DNA of 64,000 nt from contig JAFYYG010000016.1 of assembly GCA_017557625.1 (NCBI GenBank), forward strand, positions 35,188-99,187, read 5' to 3'. Positions within the stretch are counted from its first letter, which is position 1; every line of letters starts with the position of its first letter. The notes beneath the pieces are model-generated. The model was not told where the DNA came from. It ran no database searches and worked only from the letters and a program-made list of their open reading frames with translations. Source of the stretch: Muribaculaceae bacterium (GTDB taxonomy: Bacteria; Bacteroidota; Bacteroidia; Bacteroidales; Muribaculaceae). The position numbers were made by a program, and so were the translations under genes. Positions 16,531 to 24,160 of the stretch are shown piece after piece.

Positions 16531-16975
16531 AATAGATAATTTTTTAAATGATGAATAAAATATGTGTAAACTCAAATCGTTTTTTTGTTTTGGTTTTTAT
16601 CGCCACTCGCCAACGGTTGGTTTGTGTTGACGATGCAAAATTATAACGGCGGCGACCGGAGGTGTTATAACCGCCAGGACAATTTTTGAAACAACGGGGA
16701 CAATCGCTGTAAAAAATCGGAAAACTTGTGTAACAACGGGGACATCTTTGTCACACAAAACCCTTAAGTACAGCATTTTGCAATTAATCTAAAAACAACC
16801 CGATTCTTCTCTATTTTTTCTTCCAAAAAAGTGATTTTCTCGCCAAAAAAAACCTTTTCTTGACGTTTTTTTGTGATGTTTCTAAGAAAAAACTGACAAC
16901 TGATAACTGATAACTGCCAACATTTTTGTATCTTTGCACTTCAAATGAATAATAACACATAAAAATATCACAAAA
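16531..16975. other. Intergenic region between divergent genes, with one heptamer array
   Basis: I see no gene here. It holds the minus-strand -7 box at 16636-16643, a GGCGG/CCGCC inverted pair within about 16646-16675, and two copies of AACAACGGGGACA (about 16691 and 16732). Positions 16890-16920 are a heptamer array of AACTGAC/AACTGAT units. A plus-strand -7 box TATCTTTG (16929-16936) serves the DUF3467 gene. Confidence 0.6.
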
Positions 16976-17296
16976 ATGGCAAACGATAACAAGAAACAAA
17001 ACCAGATTCAAATTGAAGTTCCCAACGATGAGATGCAGGGCCGCTATGCTAACCTTGCCGTTATCTCACACTCTCCCAACGACTTTGTGATGGACATGAT
17101 ATTTGTGGCACCCAACACTCCCAAAGCACGCGTGCAGAGCCGCATCATCATGACTCCCGAGAACGCTAAGCAATTGCTCTTCGCCATGAAGGAGAACATC
17201 GACAAATATGAGGCCAATTTCGGTGAAATCCGTCCTCGACAAATGAAAAACAACGACGGAATCATGGACTTCCCCCTGCCCAAAGGCCAGGCTTGA
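16976..17296 (+). CDS. DUF3467 family protein
   Basis: A 106-residue soluble protein matching the DUF3467 family widespread in Bacteroidetes. It shows NQIQIEVPNDEMQGRYANLA, VISHSPNDFVMDMIFVAP and SRIIMTPENAKQLLFAMKEN. The family is small, cytosolic and of unknown function, often next to RNA polymerase or stress genes elsewhere. A TATCTTTG -7 element lies 40 nt upstream. It is followed by cysS after a tandem 14-nt repeat at 17300-17330. Confidence 0.9.
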   Translation: MANDNKKQNQIQIEVPNDEMQGRYANLAVISHSPNDFVMDMIFVAPNTPKARVQSRIIMTPENAKQLLFAMKENIDKYEANFGEIRPRQMKNNDGIMDFPLPKGQA

Positions 17297-17299
17297 TTT

Positions 17300-17330
17300 A
17301 ATTCACAATGCATAATTCACAATGCATAAT
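17300..17330. repeat. Tandem 14-nt repeat (two heptamers)
   Basis: The unit AATTCACAATGCAT occurs twice in tandem, that is AATTCAC and AATGCAT alternating with a 7-nt step. It lies between the DUF3467 gene and cysS. Confidence 0.8.
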
Positions 17331-17389
17331 ATTCTAGAGAATCTAGTTAATCAAGAAATTCTAGGACTATTAAGCACAAAGAATTGACA

Positions 17390-18865
17390 ATGGATCATCA
17401 ACTTTTCATTTATAATACTCTCACTCGGCGCAAGGAGCTGTTCAAGCCACTGCAGGAACCTAATGTGGGGATGTATGTGTGCGGACCAACTGTCTATGGC
17501 GACCCGCATCTGGGCCATACCCGCCCGGCAATCACCTTCGACGTGCTGTTCCGCTACCTCAAGCATCTTGGCTATAAAGTGCGTTACGTGCGCAACATCA
17601 CCGATGTGGGACACCTTGAGCACGATGCCGACGAAGGCGAGGACAAGATAGCAAAGAAGGCACGCCTCGAGCAACTCGAGCCCATGGAGATAGCACAGTA
17701 CTACACCAACCGCTACCATGCAGCCATGCAGGCCCTCAACGTGTTGCCACCGAGCATCGAGCCTCACGCAACAGGACACATCATCGAACAGGAGCAGCTG
17801 GTGCAGGAAATCCTCGACAACGGCTACGCCTACGAGAGCAACGGCAGCGTGTATTTCGACGTTGAGAAGTATAATAAAGACCATAAATACGGCAAACTCA
17901 GCGGCCGCAACCTGGAGGATGTAATCAACAACAGTCGCGCCCTTGAGGGTGTTGGCGAGAAGCGCAACCAAGCCGATTTCGCCCTGTGGAAGAAAGCTCA
18001 ACCCGAGCACATCATGCGATGGCCATCGCCCTGGAGCGACGGTTTCCCTGGCTGGCACTGCGAATGCACTGCCATGGGACGCAAGTACTTGGGCAGCCAC
18101 TTCGACATCCACGGTGGCGGCATGGATCTCGTGTTCCCGCACCATGAGTGCGAAATCGCTCAGTCGGTGGCGAGTCAGGGCGACGACATGGTACAATACT
18201 GGATGCACAACAACATGATCACCATCAACGGTCAGAAGATGGGCAAGTCGCTTGGCAACTTCATCACCCTTGAGGAGTTCTTCACCGGCAACCACAAGAT
18301 GCTCGAGCAGGCCTACACGCCCATGACAATACGCTTCTTTATCCTGCAGGCTCACTACCGCGGAACCGTCGATTTCTCGAATGCCGCACTGCAAGCCGCC
18401 GAGAAGGCCTACGAGCGCATGCTTGACGGTTGGCACCGACTCAACGAGCTGAAAGCCTCCGAAACATCAAGCATCACCATCGATGACTATGCCGCACGCT
18501 GTGCCGAGGCAATGAACGATGACCTTAATACCGCACAGGTAATCGCCACGCTCTTCGATGCCTGCAAGGTCATCAATCAGGTGAACGACGGCAACGCCAC
18601 CCTTTCTCAGCACGACATCGACGCTCTCAAGGCAACATTCCAAGCCTATCTCTTTGATGTGCTTGGAATGCGCGACGACGCTGCCGGAGGCGACAACGTG
18701 AACCTTGAGCCTTACCGCAAGGCCGTTGACCTGCTCCTCGAGATGCGCAAAACCGCCAAGGCCAACAAGGACTGGGCGACCAGCGACCTCATCCGCGACC
18801 GCCTCAACGAAGCCGGCTTCGACGTGAAAGACACCAAAGACGGCTTTGAGTGGAAAGTGCGATAA
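17390..18865 (+). CDS. cysS: Cysteinyl-tRNA synthetase
   Basis: Charges tRNA-Cys with cysteine. I take [11 protein letters not shown] (17390) as the start, giving 491 residues; a second ATG two codons upstream is possible. The class I HIGH motif is HLGH (40-43), following the zinc ligand Cys31 in MYVCGPTVY. The other zinc ligands lie in [10 protein letters not shown] and PHHECE. KMGKS at about residues 283-287 is the KMSKS loop. The C-terminal DALR/anticodon-binding region is complete. High GC and codon use match a core gene. Confidence 0.97.
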   Translation: MDHQLFIYNTLTRRKELFKPLQEPNVGMYVCGPTVYGDPHLGHTRPAITFDVLFRYLKHLGYKVRYVRNITDVGHLEHDADEGEDKIAKKARLEQLEPMEIAQYYTNRYHAAMQALNVLPPSIEPHATGHIIEQEQLVQEILDNGYAYESNGSVYFDVEKYNKDHKYGKLSGRNLEDVINNSRALEGVGEKRNQADFALWKKAQPEHIMRWPSPWSDGFPGWHCECTAMGRKYLGSHFDIHGGGMDLVFPHHECEIAQSVASQGDDMVQYWMHNNMITINGQKMGKSLGNFITLEEFFTGNHKMLEQAYTPMTIRFFILQAHYRGTVDFSNAALQAAEKAYERMLDGWHRLNELKASETSSITIDDYAARCAEAMNDDLNTAQVIATLFDACKVINQVNDGNATLSQHDIDALKATFQAYLFDVLGMRDDAAGGDNVNLEPYRKAVDLLLEMRKTAKANKDWATSDLIRDRLNEAGFDVKDTKDGFEWKVR

Positions 18866-18880
18866 GCGCTTCGCGCGTTA

Positions 18881-18998
18881 ATCGTGGATCGAGGATCGGG
18901 AATCGAAGATAGAAGATTGGGAATCGGGAATTGGAAGATGTTCCCCGTACTGCGACTCCGTCGCAGTCCACATAACACTTAAAATTTTACACTTAATG
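18881..18998. repeat. Heptanucleotide arrays (GATCGGG type, then CACTTAA type)
   Basis: Positions 18881-18942 hold about eight degenerate units (GATCGAG, GATCGGG, AATCGAA, AATCGGG). Positions 18973-18998 hold about three CACTTAA/AATTTTA units. The last unit contains the ATG of the glycosyltransferase gene (CTTAATGG). Confidence 0.85.
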
Positions 18999-19949
18999 GT
19001 AAGCGTCATAATACCGATCTACAACGTGCAGGATTATCTTGCACGTTGTATTGACTCGGTCTTGGCGCAAACTTATAAAGACCTTGAAATCATTCTCGTG
19101 GATGACGGCAGCCACGACACCAGCGGCGACATCTGCGATGAATATGACATCAAATACCGACATGTACGTGTAATACACAAAACCAACGGCGGACTTAGCG
19201 ATGCACGCAATGCCGGACTGGAAGTGGCGCAAGGTCATTATGTCACCTTTATTGACGGCGATGACTATGTGCACCCTTGTTTTGTGGAGGCACTATTACG
19301 CACCATAGAGCAGACTGGCGCACAGATTGCCGCATGCACTTGGCAAGAACTCAAAGACGGCGATACACCACGCGACGTAAACATAGAAAATGCCAAAAGC
19401 AAGACTTATACTAAATCAGAGGCGATAAACACTGTTTTTTATCAGGGCGAACTCAATCACTCGGCTTGCAGCCGTATTTTTGAGAAGCAACTCTTTGACG
19501 ACCTGCGTTTTCCCGAAGGCGCTCTCTACGAAGACCTTGCCGTTATCTATCCACTGCTGCGTAAAGTCGAGAAAGTGGCGTTGCTCAAAGCCCCAATGTA
19601 CTACTACATGCACCGAACAGGCAGCATCATCACTACAATGTCGCTGCGCCGAACACAAGTTCTCGACCACCTTGAGAAACTTGAAAAACAAGTGGCTGAA
19701 GAAGCCCCCCAATACCTGCCGGCAGTACGTAGTCGCCACCTGAGCGCCTGCTTCAACATGCTGCGGCTTATGCCAGCCCGCGACCCCAAGTGGCAACCCA
19801 CCAAGAAACGTTGCTGGGATTACATTAAAAAAATGCGCATCTCTTGCCTAAAAGACATGAAAGTGCGCGCCAAGAACAAAGCAGCTTGCATCCTATCATT
19901 TTTAGGGAGAGGTGTCACAACAATGATTATCAATAGAAATAAGGGGTGA
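18996..19949 (+). CDS. Family 2 glycosyltransferase
   Basis: A 317-residue inverting GT-A enzyme. The N-terminus is canonical (SVIIPIYNVQDYLARCIDSV, then EIILVDDGSHDTSG). The metal-binding acidic motif is TFIDGDDYVHP (about 85-95), with NGGLSDARNAGL before it. The C-terminal third is basic and may contact membrane. It transfers a sugar from a nucleotide sugar to an unknown acceptor, probably in surface glycan synthesis. It stands alone, not beside the polysaccharide operon at 1-4.2 kb. Its start codon lies in a heptamer array. Confidence 0.92.
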   Translation: MVSVIIPIYNVQDYLARCIDSVLAQTYKDLEIILVDDGSHDTSGDICDEYDIKYRHVRVIHKTNGGLSDARNAGLEVAQGHYVTFIDGDDYVHPCFVEALLRTIEQTGAQIAACTWQELKDGDTPRDVNIENAKSKTYTKSEAINTVFYQGELNHSACSRIFEKQLFDDLRFPEGALYEDLAVIYPLLRKVEKVALLKAPMYYYMHRTGSIITTMSLRRTQVLDHLEKLEKQVAEEAPQYLPAVRSRHLSACFNMLRLMPARDPKWQPTKKRCWDYIKKMRISCLKDMKVRAKNKAACILSFLGRGVTTMIINRNKG

Positions 19950-20033
19950 TAGTCTGTCTTTATTGTATAATTGTAAAAAAATCTTTCACCAAGCCGTTTT
20001 ATCTATAAAATTTGCCCGTTTGTATATACTTAC

Positions 20034-20231
20034 TTGCACATTTTATAATTATGTGCTAGTTTTGCATCACAATTCATAGGCATAAAGGTAAAATTGTTTT
20101 AGGCTTGTTTATTTTTATACATTTGTTGTTTGTCCATGAAAAACACTTTTTTTGGGTTTAGTAAATTTTAGGCTTCAAGAAAAAAACTTGAAATTATCGA
20201 GGCGGAGACGTTGATGTCCCCGCCTTGATAA
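20034..20231 (+). ncRNA. Candidate orphan transcript: promoter, Phe-rich mini-ORF and strong hairpin
   Basis: The gap between the glycosyltransferase and rhodanese genes holds TTG (20034-20036), a 20-nt spacer and TAGTTTTG (20057-20064), a good plus-strand promoter. Downstream lies an 11-codon ORF, MKNTFFGFSKF (20136-20171), with five Phe. After it come a 6-bp hairpin (TTCAAG/CTTGAA, about 20173-20191) and a 16-bp stem (20194-20209 with 20216-20231, one mismatch, one G-U, 6-nt loop). No plus-strand gene follows. This could be a small RNA, or a leader left behind after loss of its gene. No T-run follows the large stem. I infer transcription only from the promoter match. Confidence 0.35.
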
Positions 20232-20299
20232 CGTTTATAAGCTTACAGAACAAATTCTGCTCTGAAATAAATCCTAATGACCAATTCGGGTTATAAGAA

Positions 20300-20695
20300 T
20301 CATTCCACGTCTTTGCCAGCGTCCTGCCAAGCTATGATGCCACCGTCAAGGTTTATAACCTGAAAGCCAGCCTTTACCATCGCATTCGCGGCTTTTGCGC
20401 TGCGGCGTCCGCTGCGGCAATACACGGCCACGGTTTTTTGCTTATCGAGTTGCGCCGTTACCTTGTCAATGAATAAGGAGTCGTTCACGTCAATAAGTTT
20501 GGCACCAGCTATATGTCCCTCGTTATATTCCGACAGTGTTCTCATGTCGACCAACTGGATGCTCTCACGGTCGGCAATCAGTTTGGAAAACTCGTCAACA
20601 CCTACCGTCTTGAAACCGTTGTTCTTTGTCGCGCATGACGAGTAAATCACTATACCAATGACAAGAACTACCGCTATAATCAGAATGTACTTCAT
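20300..20695 (-). CDS. Rhodanese-domain lipoprotein
   Basis: I use the ATG at 20695 (MKYILIIAVVLVIGIVIYSS), giving 131 residues with a lipobox-like CATKN after the leader. The rest is one rhodanese domain: VDMRTLSEYNEGHIAGAKLI, the active-site loop VYCRSGRRSAKAA with catalytic Cys, and INLDGGIIAWQ. Such envelope rhodaneses transfer sulfane sulfur or act as redox adaptors; the partner here is unknown. It is followed by the hairpin region at 20194-20231 and preceded at 9 nt by the deoxyribosyltransferase-like gene. Confidence 0.88.
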   Translation of the reverse strand: MKYILIIAVVLVIGIVIYSSCATKNNGFKTVGVDEFSKLIADRESIQLVDMRTLSEYNEGHIAGAKLIDVNDSLFIDKVTAQLDKQKTVAVYCRSGRRSAKAANAMVKAGFQVINLDGGIIAWQDAGKDVE

Positions 20696-20704
20696 GTGTG
20701 TCAA

Positions 20705-21112
20705 TTATAAGATATTGTCAATCATTGAAAAAATATCTTCCTCCTTCTCGTAAGGATGGATGTGGAAATAGCTGTCGCCGGTTAGCATCGCCGAGAGGGC
20801 GCACTTGGAGGGGTTATAGAAGATGTGAACAGGAATCTCAAACCGCTCAGCGTAAGCCAATTCATAGCCCACACCTAACGACGGACAAGTGCACTCAGCA
20901 ATCACCACATCGCTCTCGCGCAGCCAAGTGGTGTCCTGATTATAGATAGCCGCGTCACGGTCACGAGTCTGCTCCTCAAGGCACAAATGGTCGCTGCCTA
21001 CATGCTCGGTGAGCACATCGTGTCCTTTCTGCTGCAAATAGCTGATAATTTGTCGGTAGAGCCCAGCATCTACCCTACCACCACGTATTGAGCCAGCAAA
21101 ATATATCTTCAT
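20705..21112 (-). CDS. Nucleoside 2-deoxyribosyltransferase-like protein
   Basis: Starting at MKIYFAGSIRGGR (21112) the protein has 135 residues. It carries the family signature: an N-terminal FAGSIRGGR loop, LTEHVGSDH, and SDVVIAECTCPSLGVGYELA with the catalytic Glu. The GSIRGG form and short length resemble DNPH1/Rcl-type 2'-deoxynucleoside 5'-monophosphate N-glycosidases, which would scavenge or sanitise deoxynucleotides. Exact substrate cannot be told from sequence. It overlaps no neighbour and lies 10 nt after the membrane protein gene. Confidence 0.8.
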   Translation of the reverse strand: MKIYFAGSIRGGRVDAGLYRQIISYLQQKGHDVLTEHVGSDHLCLEEQTRDRDAAIYNQDTTWLRESDVVIAECTCPSLGVGYELAYAERFEIPVHIFYNPSKCALSAMLTGDSYFHIHPYEKEEDIFSMIDNIL

Positions 21113-21122
21113 AGCATTATTA

Positions 21123-21596
21123 TTAATCATAGAAGAAAAAACTGTAAGAGTAAAGCACAAAGCTTCCCAACAAGAAACTCACCACATTAGCGATGATAGT
21201 GGCGCGCATCACAGGACGGAACTCGTAACGTTTCTTTAGAAACACACAATTTACGATCAATTCGATGAGGATTGTTGCCACCAAGGCTACAGCATAATAA
21301 AGGACAAAACTGAATAAGTCCTCATCGTTTGAAAGATTCACCTCATCCGAACTTACCCAGGGGAACCACACCGTCAACAGTCGGCCTCCATTAATGGCGA
21401 TTGACGTGTAAGCCCCAGCTATGCCACTCACCACATTACTTACGAGAGCAGTAAAAGCGACACGCGATTTGAAATACTTGCGGTCCAAAATCTGCGACAT
21501 CACTATAACCTCAATGGCTATCAAGCAAGCCATAAGCAACCACCCCATGGGCAGCGAAGCATATTTCCCGAAATAAGTATTATTTAATATAATCAT
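21123..21596 (-). CDS. Conserved membrane protein of unknown function
   Basis: A 157-residue protein with about four transmembrane helices (MGWLLMACLIAIEVIVMSQI, FTALVSNVVSGIAGAYTSIA, VLYYAVALVATILIELIVNC, IANVVSFLLGSFVLYSYSFF). A polar loop rich in Asp, Asn and Ser (SSDEVNLSNDEDL) lies between helices two and three. Two Asn-Val-Val-Ser segments in helices two and four suggest an internal repeat. I do not recognise a characterised family. Confidence 0.6.
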   Translation of the reverse strand: MIILNNTYFGKYASLPMGWLLMACLIAIEVIVMSQILDRKYFKSRVAFTALVSNVVSGIAGAYTSIAINGGRLLTVWFPWVSSDEVNLSNDEDLFSFVLYYAVALVATILIELIVNCVFLKKRYEFRPVMRATIIANVVSFLLGSFVLYSYSFFFYD

Positions 21597-21639
21597 TTTT
21601 CTAAAAGAATAATTTCAATAAATTGTGAACTATATACTG

Positions 21640-22227
21640 TTATCTTATACCCAGAAATCGGTGAGTTTGCAGCGACAGTCGCCAATGTGGGTTGGCAAGC
21701 ACAGCTTCTACGCATAGTTGCAAATTCATTTTACGTTGCCGCTCGTCAGGGACAAAACAAGGCTGAATGAAGCGGTGATCGGCGACGATAAAGTCATACT
21801 GGCTCAGGTCTTGACCTGTATAGACAACTTTCAGTTCGTCGCAGCGGTCAACCAAACAAGGCGCAAGCTCTCCGCCCGGGAAGCCGAATTTTGGCGACAA
21901 CGTCACCCAATCAATGCCTGGAGGCAGGGGTCGGGTGCCATTGGTCTCGATGGCGACCTTTTTCCCCGTGAGGTGCAGAGCTTTCAGCATCGGTTCATCG
22001 ACATATAGCGACGGCTCGCCGCCAGTCAGGATAACGAGCGGCGCATCGGGATATTTCATCACCTCATCCATAATCTCGGGCAACGACATCATAGTGTGAC
22101 TCTGGTGCTCGGTGTCACAAAAGGCACACCGCAGGTTGCACCCGCTGAAGCGGATGAACACGCTGGCGACACCTGTGTTAAAGCCCTCGCCCTGCAATGA
22201 GTAGAATATTTCGTTAACAGGATACAA
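21640..22227 (-). CDS. queE: 7-carboxy-7-deazaguanine synthase, TTG start
   Basis: Radical SAM enzyme of queuosine/preQ0 synthesis that converts carboxy-tetrahydropterin to 7-carboxy-7-deazaguanine. The cluster ligands are in CNLRCAFCDTEH (Cys-x3-Cys-x2-Cys, about residues 30-37). FYSLQGEGFNTG is the family N-terminal signature, and ILTGGEPSLYVD follows. The only possible initiator is TTG at 22227; the next upstream in-frame codons are CTA, TTA, AAC and then a stop. A heptamer array begins immediately before it. The length of 195 matches compact QueE proteins. Confidence 0.93.
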   Translation of the reverse strand: MYPVNEIFYSLQGEGFNTGVASVFIRFSGCNLRCAFCDTEHQSHTMMSLPEIMDEVMKYPDAPLVILTGGEPSLYVDEPMLKALHLTGKKVAIETNGTRPLPPGIDWVTLSPKFGFPGGELAPCLVDRCDELKVVYTGQDLSQYDFIVADHRFIQPCFVPDERQRKMNLQLCVEAVLANPHWRLSLQTHRFLGIR

Positions 22228-22229
22228 TA

Positions 22230-22441
22230 GTAAGTTTTAAGAGTTAAGTACAAAGTACAAAGGGCCAAGTACAAAGGGCCAAGTACAAAGGACCAAGAGC
22301 CAAGTAACTAAGAACTAAGTACAAAGTACCAAGTATTAAGCATCAAGTGTTAAGAAGCAAGCAACCTTTGTCCTTCCTACCTTGTCCTTCGTCCTTCATA
22401 CTTTGTCCTTCATACTTTGTCCTTCATACTTCATCCTTTAC
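22230..22441. repeat. Large heptanucleotide array with inverted halves between queE and queD
   Basis: About thirty 7-nt units. The left half alternates AAGTACA and AAGGGCC/AAGGACC. The right half alternates CCTTCAT and ACTTTGT, whose complement (ACAAAGT, ATGAAGG) resembles the left half. The two halves could fold into a long imperfect hairpin. The right end supplies the last codons (KDEV) and the stop codon of queD. Confidence 0.92.
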
Positions 22442-22762
22442 ATATGATGCCATATTGTCGCGCGACTCCCAAACGTCGGCGCGGTAGCAGTTGGGCACGG
22501 TCTCCACCACCCAGTGCGCGATATTCTCGGCTGTGGGGTTGAACTTGAGCACCTCGTTGAGGTTCTTATGGTCGATTCGGTCGTGAATGAGCTTCTTGAT
22601 AAACGTGAAGTCGCACACCAAGCCATTGCTGTCAAGCTCCTTAGCCTTGCAATAGACCTTGATGATCCAGTTGTGACCATGCAGGTTCTCGCACTTGCTC
22701 TCATAGTCAAGATAGAGCTGATGGCACGATGAAATCTCTAAAGTTTTTTCTACGTAATACAT
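22424..22762 (-). CDS. queD: 6-carboxy-5,6,7,8-tetrahydropterin synthase
   Basis: A 112-residue member of the 6-pyruvoyl-tetrahydropterin synthase fold that makes 6-carboxytetrahydropterin from dihydroneopterin triphosphate. Zinc-binding His residues lie in SSCHQLYLD and ENLHGHNWIIKVYC; the catalytic Cys lies in YESKCENLHGH. VCDFTFIKKLI and LDHKNLNE-type (IDHKNLNEVL) motifs complete the family pattern. The C-terminal KDEV and stop codon are written in heptamer-array sequence, so the native end was probably changed when the array formed. Confidence 0.93.
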   Translation of the reverse strand: MYYVEKTLEISSCHQLYLDYESKCENLHGHNWIIKVYCKAKELDSNGLVCDFTFIKKLIHDRIDHKNLNEVLKFNPTAENIAHWVVETVPNCYRADVWESRDNMASYVKDEV

Positions 22763-22801
22763 TATTAAGTAATAAGTGTTAAGTTTTAAGTGTTAAGTAG
22801 G
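22763..22801. repeat. Heptanucleotide array (TTAAGTG/TTAAGTT type)
   Basis: About five units (ATTAAGT, AATAAGT, GTTAAGT, TTTAAGT, GTTAAGT) sit directly upstream of the queD start codon. Confidence 0.85.
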
Positions 22802-22839
22802 ACCTTCCTCGTTTCTCGTTTCACCTCCCTCGTTCCACC

Positions 22840-23493
22840 TTATTCATACTCGGTGGGATCATCAATGCCGGCATCGTGGAGAGCTTCGATGCGCTCGCGG
22901 CAGGTGCCGCATTTGCCACAGTGCTTCTCGCCGCCCTTGTAGCATGAGTAGGTCATGGCGTAGTTCACGCCAAGAACTTTTCCTCGACGGGCTATGTCGG
23001 TCTTGGTGATGTTGGTATAAGGCGCATACACCTCGATGCCTTCGTATGTGCCGTGCCACATTGCCAGCGACATGGCATTAATAAAGTTTTGGCGGCAGTC
23101 GGGATAGATGGTGTGGTCACCGGCATGATTGGCAATCATCACACGCTTGAGGCCGTTGCTCTCGGCAATGCCGCAGGCTATCGCCAGCATGATGCCGTTG
23201 CGGAATGGAACCACCGTGGCTTTCATGTTCTCCTCGTCGTAGTTGCCTTCGGGGATGGCGTCGGGACTCTCGAGCAACGCGCTCTTGAAATAGCGGCGCA
23301 TAAAGTCGAGCGGGATGATGATATGCTTGACACCCAACTGCTGGCATTGCGCCACTGCATACTGCTGCTCGCGGTAGTTCTGCGTGGAACCGTAGTCAAA
23401 TGTGATGGCGAGGGCTATCTCGTCATGAAACTCATGCAGCATGGTGCACGAGTCCATGCCTCCTGAAAGGATAATCACTGCGTCTTTTGCCAT
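22840..23493 (-). CDS. queC: 7-cyano-7-deazaguanine (preQ0) synthase
   Basis: ATP-dependent enzyme converting 7-carboxy-7-deazaguanine to preQ0. The N-terminal PP-loop motif is IILSGGMDSCTML (about residues 7-19). The C-terminal zinc site has the expected four cysteines in CYKGGEKHCGKCGTCRERI (about 184-202). Length 217 is normal. It starts one base after the queF stop codon, so the two genes are translationally close and co-transcribed from the queF promoter. Confidence 0.96.
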   Translation of the reverse strand: MAKDAVIILSGGMDSCTMLHEFHDEIALAITFDYGSTQNYREQQYAVAQCQQLGVKHIIIPLDFMRRYFKSALLESPDAIPEGNYDEENMKATVVPFRNGIMLAIACGIAESNGLKRVMIANHAGDHTIYPDCRQNFINAMSLAMWHGTYEGIEVYAPYTNITKTDIARRGKVLGVNYAMTYSCYKGGEKHCGKCGTCRERIEALHDAGIDDPTEYE

Positions 23494-23494
23494 A

Positions 23495-23965
23495 TCATTT
23501 GTTATTTAGACTGTCAATGATGCGTTGTTTCACCATGTCTTGGTGCTCATCGTCGCCATAGTTGGCGAACGGCACAATGGAGATGCCTCCACGTGGGTTG
23601 AAATAGCCTGTCACTTCCAGATATTTGGGATCCATCAACTTCACCAGGTCCTTCATGATGATATTCACGCAGTCCTCATGAAAATCGCCCTGATTACGGA
23701 AGCTGAACAGATAGAGTTTCAGACTCTTGCTCTCCACCATGCGCTGGCGGGGGATGTAGCGGATAATGATATGCCCAAAGTCGGGCTGACCAGTGATGGG
23801 GCACAGAGCTGTGAACTCCGGGCAGTCGAAAGTGACGACATACTCATTGTCGGGATGCAGGTTCTCAAAGGTCTCAAGCACCGCGGGATTATAGGTGTCC
23901 TCATATTTCGTCCCCTGATTTCCAAGCAGAGTTATCCCACCGGCATTTTCCTTATTTCTTGACAT
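23495..23965 (-). CDS. queF: preQ0 reductase (NADPH-dependent 7-cyano-7-deazaguanine reductase)
   Basis: A 156-residue QueF of the short, unimodular type that reduces preQ0 to preQ1. The catalytic Cys is in [15 protein letters not shown], and the QueF signature [20 protein letters not shown] is intact (read in two parts: [10 protein letters not shown] and [10 protein letters not shown]). It is the first gene of the minus-strand queF-queC-queD-queE group. folE and tgt are not present. A well-spaced promoter lies upstream (23995-24026), and I see no preQ1 riboswitch in the 30-nt leader. Confidence 0.95.
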   Translation of the reverse strand: MSRNKENAGGITLLGNQGTKYEDTYNPAVLETFENLHPDNEYVVTFDCPEFTALCPITGQPDFGHIIIRYIPRQRMVESKSLKLYLFSFRNQGDFHEDCVNIIMKDLVKLMDPKYLEVTGYFNPRGGISIVPFANYGDDEHQDMVKQRIIDSLNNK

Positions 23966-23994
23966 AATACTAAGATATTATCGATTTTGCGCTG

Positions 23995-24026
23995 CAAAGG
24001 TACAAAAAAGAGAATATATATACAAA
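23995..24026 (-). promoter_or_regulatory. Promoter of the que operon
   Basis: On the minus strand TTTG (24026-24023), a 20-nt spacer and TACCTTTG (24002-23995) match the Bacteroidetes consensus. The predicted transcript starts about 20 nt before queF. Confidence 0.8.
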
Positions 24027-24160
24027 GAAGACAAAGAAAAACATGGCATGACACCACAAGTTGAGGAACAGCCCTCATAATAGTATGGTTATGAGGCACC
24101 CAAGCGTAGGCGTAGTTGGTGTATTGCGCCGCAAGGGCGGCGTTCGGATACAACGGCATT

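Noticed and set aside
17351-18436. 361-codon minus-strand open frame over cysS
   Set aside because: It is antisense to cysS, whose HIGH and KMSKS motifs are unambiguous; the antisense protein has no known features.
23966-24160. preQ1 riboswitch upstream of queF
   Set aside because: The predicted leader is only about 20-30 nt and lacks the preQ1-I stem-loop and A-rich tail.
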